From: Tubulanus polymorphus
Lineage: Eukaryota > Nemertea > Palaeonemertea > Tubulaniformes > Tubulanidae
Length of the DNA stretch: 64,000 bases
Direction of reading: 5' to 3'
Assembly (NCBI RefSeq): GCF_964204645.1
Contig: NC_134025.1
Coordinates: 12,405,001-12,469,000, forward strand
The notes beneath the pieces were generated by a model. The model made no database searches and was not told the origin of the DNA. It was given only the letters and a program-made list of their open reading frames with translations. Both the position numbers and the translations under genes were made by a program. The first letter of the stretch is position 1; every line of letters starts with the position of its first letter. Shown one piece after another: positions 62,401 to 64,000 of this stretch.

Positions 62401-63558
62401 TTTTGTGCACTGTTTTGAAATTTGTAAAGCCTGTTGAGTTATTTTTATGTCATTATATTCGATAATTGTTAACCGTGCATAGGGCACATCTCGGGATTAC
62501 CCAGTTATTGTTTTCACCACGAGGGGGAGTTGAGTGAAAATGATTAAATCTTTTAATTTATATTGGTACCTATATATAATGCATATTTTGTCAACACAAA
62601 TCAATAGCTAAGTTGTAGCATGCCATGTTCTATGATTTTGATTTCTACGATTTATGTTTATGGTCACCAGGGGGTGTTTTGTAGAGGAATATCTTAGTAA
62701 CTCGTATTATATTATATTACCGGGGTTTATCGGTACCAATGTATATTTTATAACCACAATCAATTGCAAAATTGCAATGTATATGTTCTATGATTGTGGT
62801 GAGTTTCAAGGTCATTGGTTTTTGTATATGTTCACCAGGGGTCTTTGATAGCAGAATTACTTAGTATTTCTGTTCACCAGGGCAGATAGAATATTGAAAT
62901 AATCTGATCAAGTTGGCACTGTATATCTGGACGCCTAGTTTATAGGATATTGGTTTTTAGGAAAGTTCCATCGGGACCTACTATTACTCAACAAAAAATC
63001 ACAAATAACAGGACAGTGTGCTATTGTAATTGAAAACAGGTATTATCCTGAATCATGTTCGGATTTCGTGTAACATTTGACATCTGTTGGGAATTGGACT
63101 TTGGCCATATTAAGTAGCTTAATTCCAAAATTAGACAGATTTTACTGTTTGAACTGGTCCCCTGAAAAAGTAATTTGATTATTGTTGTGCTTATAATTGC
63201 AAAGTTTTTCATAAAACATGATTATTATTTCATATTTGTTACTGATTTTGAAAGCAACATGTAGAAACTGAACTGATCTACATGTACATGCAGTTGCAAG
63301 TAGTTGAGGGTTTGTGATTTCATCAAAAATTTAATGTTCTTTAGACCAACAGGATTGAATGATAAAGAGGCTAAGTACCAGTATGCAACTATCGGAGAAA
63401 TGATGGCTGATCAACCTACACAATGTTTACAGCTAATCGATTTTGGGTGTAGTATAGATATGACTTTATTTCCTCCATCAACCACTTTCACAGCCAGTCG
63501 AGATGTAGATGATTTGAGATGTATTGAGATGAAAACCGGGAGACCTTGGACATGGCAG
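47444..63558 (+). CDS. Undivided MadBub (BUB1/BUBR1) spindle-checkpoint kinase, 18 exons, C-terminus missing
   Basis: Exons: 47444-47619, 50367-50426, 51259-51403, 51486-51682, 51899-52068, 53518-53726, 54245-54563, 54800-54950, 55476-55692, 56151-56313, 56737-57091, 57236-57703, 58149-58657, 58732-58841, 59400-59483, 59679-59768, 61901-62049 and 63345-63558; 1262 codons, all in phase, continuing past the window. Order of parts: KEN box 23-25 in W-E-L-S-K-E-N; Mad3/BUB1 TPR domain ~58-195; ABBA-like V-Q-I-F-C-D 275-280; GLEBS (BUB3-binding) 396-420; coiled coil ~427-476; BUB1-type CD1 from ~552 with S554-P-T556; five ABBA-like motifs 621-701; S-T-P-F-H 799-803; KEN 844-846; L-S-P-I-S-E 876-881; kinase from ~1047 with G-E-G-A-F-G-K-V, H1178-G-D and D1223-F-G. 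It acts at kinetochores and in the mitotic checkpoint complex that restrains APC/C. The second ATG at 47447 is equally possible as start. Confidence 0.92.
47739..48353. repeat. Large near-perfect hairpin in MadBub intron 1
   Basis: Arms of about 208 bp (47739-47946 and 48145-48353) are almost perfect inverse complements, separated by a ~200-bp loop. There is no coding capacity. This is a long-TIR foldback element. It abuts the next element directly. Confidence 0.8.
48358..48982. mobile_element. TIR element, AGTCAATGAAAG ends
   Basis: The left AGTCAATGAAAGTCC...GGGCCGGGAAACGAAAA and right TTTTCGTTTCCCGGCCCCTG...CTTTCATTGACT are inverted repeats of ~43 bp. The interior repeats GCGCTATGGATCGC-like words several times. 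Overlapping open frames on both strands (48728-48982 and 48781-48975) are not genes. Confidence 0.7.
48983..50366 (+). other. MadBub intron 1, remainder
   Basis: No exon is recognised. The open frame at 49376-49633 (85 codons) has no family signature that I know and lies wholly within the intron. Confidence 0.35.
52335..52553. mobile_element. TIR element, CAGCTGCCAAC ends
   Basis: Inverse-orientation relative of the element at 5069-5297, sharing both termini (CAGAGGTTGGCCGCCCTG at the right end). It lies in MadBub intron 5. Confidence 0.6.
52739..53150. mobile_element. hAT-like MITE with GTTTCCAG ends and GTCCTTC repeats
   Basis: The ends AGGTTTCCAGCGG and CCACTGGAAACCCT are inverted repeats. 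The interior repeats AAGTCCTTCTTT-like words about ten times. The flanks CTTTATCA and GTTTATAC resemble a decayed 8-bp duplication, as expected for hAT. MadBub intron 5. Confidence 0.55.
56547..56689. mobile_element. TA-flanked MITE, CAGTAGACTC ends
   Basis: Left CAGTAGACTCCGCCCAAGT and right ACTTAAG-like...GAGTTTACTG are inverted repeats. TA is present on both sides. In the intron just before the exon that encodes the ABBA-like array. Confidence 0.65.
59154..59268. mobile_element. Small TIR element, CAGGACCCAGTTCCACAGTT ends
   Basis: Left CAGGACCCAGTTCCACAGTT matches the inverse of the right AACTGTGGAACTGAGTCCTG. About 115 bp, in the intron before kinase exon 15. The target duplication is not clear. 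Confidence 0.6.
60165..61330 (+). repeat. Composite dispersed repeat, inverse copy of 1355-2640
   Basis: It begins with the hairpin AGCCCACTTGGGACTTTAGT / CCCAGCGGGCT (60171-60203), continues with the shared unique block (60510-60670), and then has about four ~150-bp tandem units ('attgtggtgagtttcaagg' near 60770, 60922, 61075 and 61223). It lies in the intron between kinase exons 16 and 17. Confidence 0.7.
61787..61856 (+). repeat. tRNA-like sequence (SINE head or pseudogene)
   Basis: GATGGCTGAGTGGTATAGAC resembles an A box, and GGTTCGAGGC a B box ~30 bases on. No acceptor stem closes properly, so a functional tRNA is not claimed. MadBub intron 16. Confidence 0.4.
62560..62900 (+). repeat. 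Further ~150-bp tandem units
   Basis: Two or so degenerate copies of the unit seen at 60700-61270 ('accacaatcaattgcaaaattg', 'ttctatgattgtggtgagtttcaaggtcattgg'), in MadBub intron 17. Confidence 0.6.
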
Positions 63559-64000
63559 GTGATTATGACCCATTTAGATGAATTAGATCAAAAGATTTTA
63601 AAAGATTTGAATTTTTAAGTGTGAAAAAACCCATTTACAGAAACCTGAACCTGTTGGGTGCGATTTTCACACAATTAATTTTTGTTTTTTACTCATTGGT
63701 TTAAGCATATAAGCGAATTCAAATAAACATCACCCCTGAAAATTCTTCATATTCCCATTTCTTCTTGTATCATTAACCTCCAAACTACTCACCCCTGGCT
63801 GGTATTCAGCGGACGTTTCTTCTTACTGTACCACACAATTTTCTCTGCTCATTTATTACGTTTCTGCGTGAAATTGGCAAATAGAATTACTTATGATCAG
63901 AGTTCATGGAGGGTCTTGAAACCCTTTTCAATCCAAGGCCAGAATATAAGTGCCATCACTTTTTGTTGGTGTTTTTATATAGTTTAGAAGGGATAAAGAA
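63559..64000 (+). other. Start of MadBub intron 18; window ends inside the gene
   Basis: The exon 18 donor reads CAG/gtgatt. No further exon is recognised before the window ends, so the C-lobe of the kinase lies beyond position 64000. Confidence 0.5.

Overview
The window is animal nuclear DNA. It has spliced genes with GT-AG introns, is AT-rich, and is crowded with transposon debris. Protein family content, intron-rich structure and the type of repeats (pearl/Helitron-like composites with internal ~153-bp tandem units, foldback elements, CR1/jockey-type LINE relics) suggest a marine lophotrochozoan such as a mollusc. That placement is inference, not proof.

Layout. (1) 0.4-5.6 kb, minus strand: the first five coding exons of a CACHD1-like protein (VWA and Cache domain protein, alpha2-delta relative), running off the left edge. 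(2) 5.7-18.3 kb: no host gene recognised. It holds dispersed repeats, an interstitial telomere-like tract, a decayed hAT transposase, a LINE relic and an AT-rich stretch. (3) 18.3-43.4 kb, plus strand: a tandem array of five N-acylethanolamine acid amidase-like loci (NAAA/acid ceramidase family, N-terminal-nucleophile hydrolases), here called A to E. Spliced by eye, A, C, D and E each give an intact ten-exon frame of 352-355 residues with signal peptide, catalytic Cys and the Arg/Asp/Asn partners. B is a pseudogene that keeps only exon 2, exon 3 and the tail of exon 1, and carries a LINE in intron 2. A+B (16.65-26.93 kb) and C+D (27.77-35.87 kb) are two copies of one segmental duplication, so each copy serves as the empty-site control for insertions in the other. 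(4) 43.4-47.4 kb: intergenic DNA with large foldback elements. (5) 47.4-63.6 kb, plus strand: 18 exons (1262 codons, C-terminus missing) of an undivided MadBub spindle-checkpoint kinase. It combines features split between vertebrate BUBR1 (KEN box, ABBA motif, PP2A-B56 LxxIxE motif) and BUB1 (CD1 motif with Ser-Pro-Thr, kinase with HGD and DFG).

The most notable signals are five closely spaced ABBA-like degrons/docking motifs encoded by one MadBub exon; a set of foldback/palindrome arrays that share one grammar (T-run, CpG core, A-run) but not one sequence, several sharing a terminal motif; a MITE-like family with 5-bp target duplications; and the paralogue-resolved history of insertions and deletions in the amidase array.

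All splicing, coordinates and motif calls were made by reading the sequence; no database search was run.
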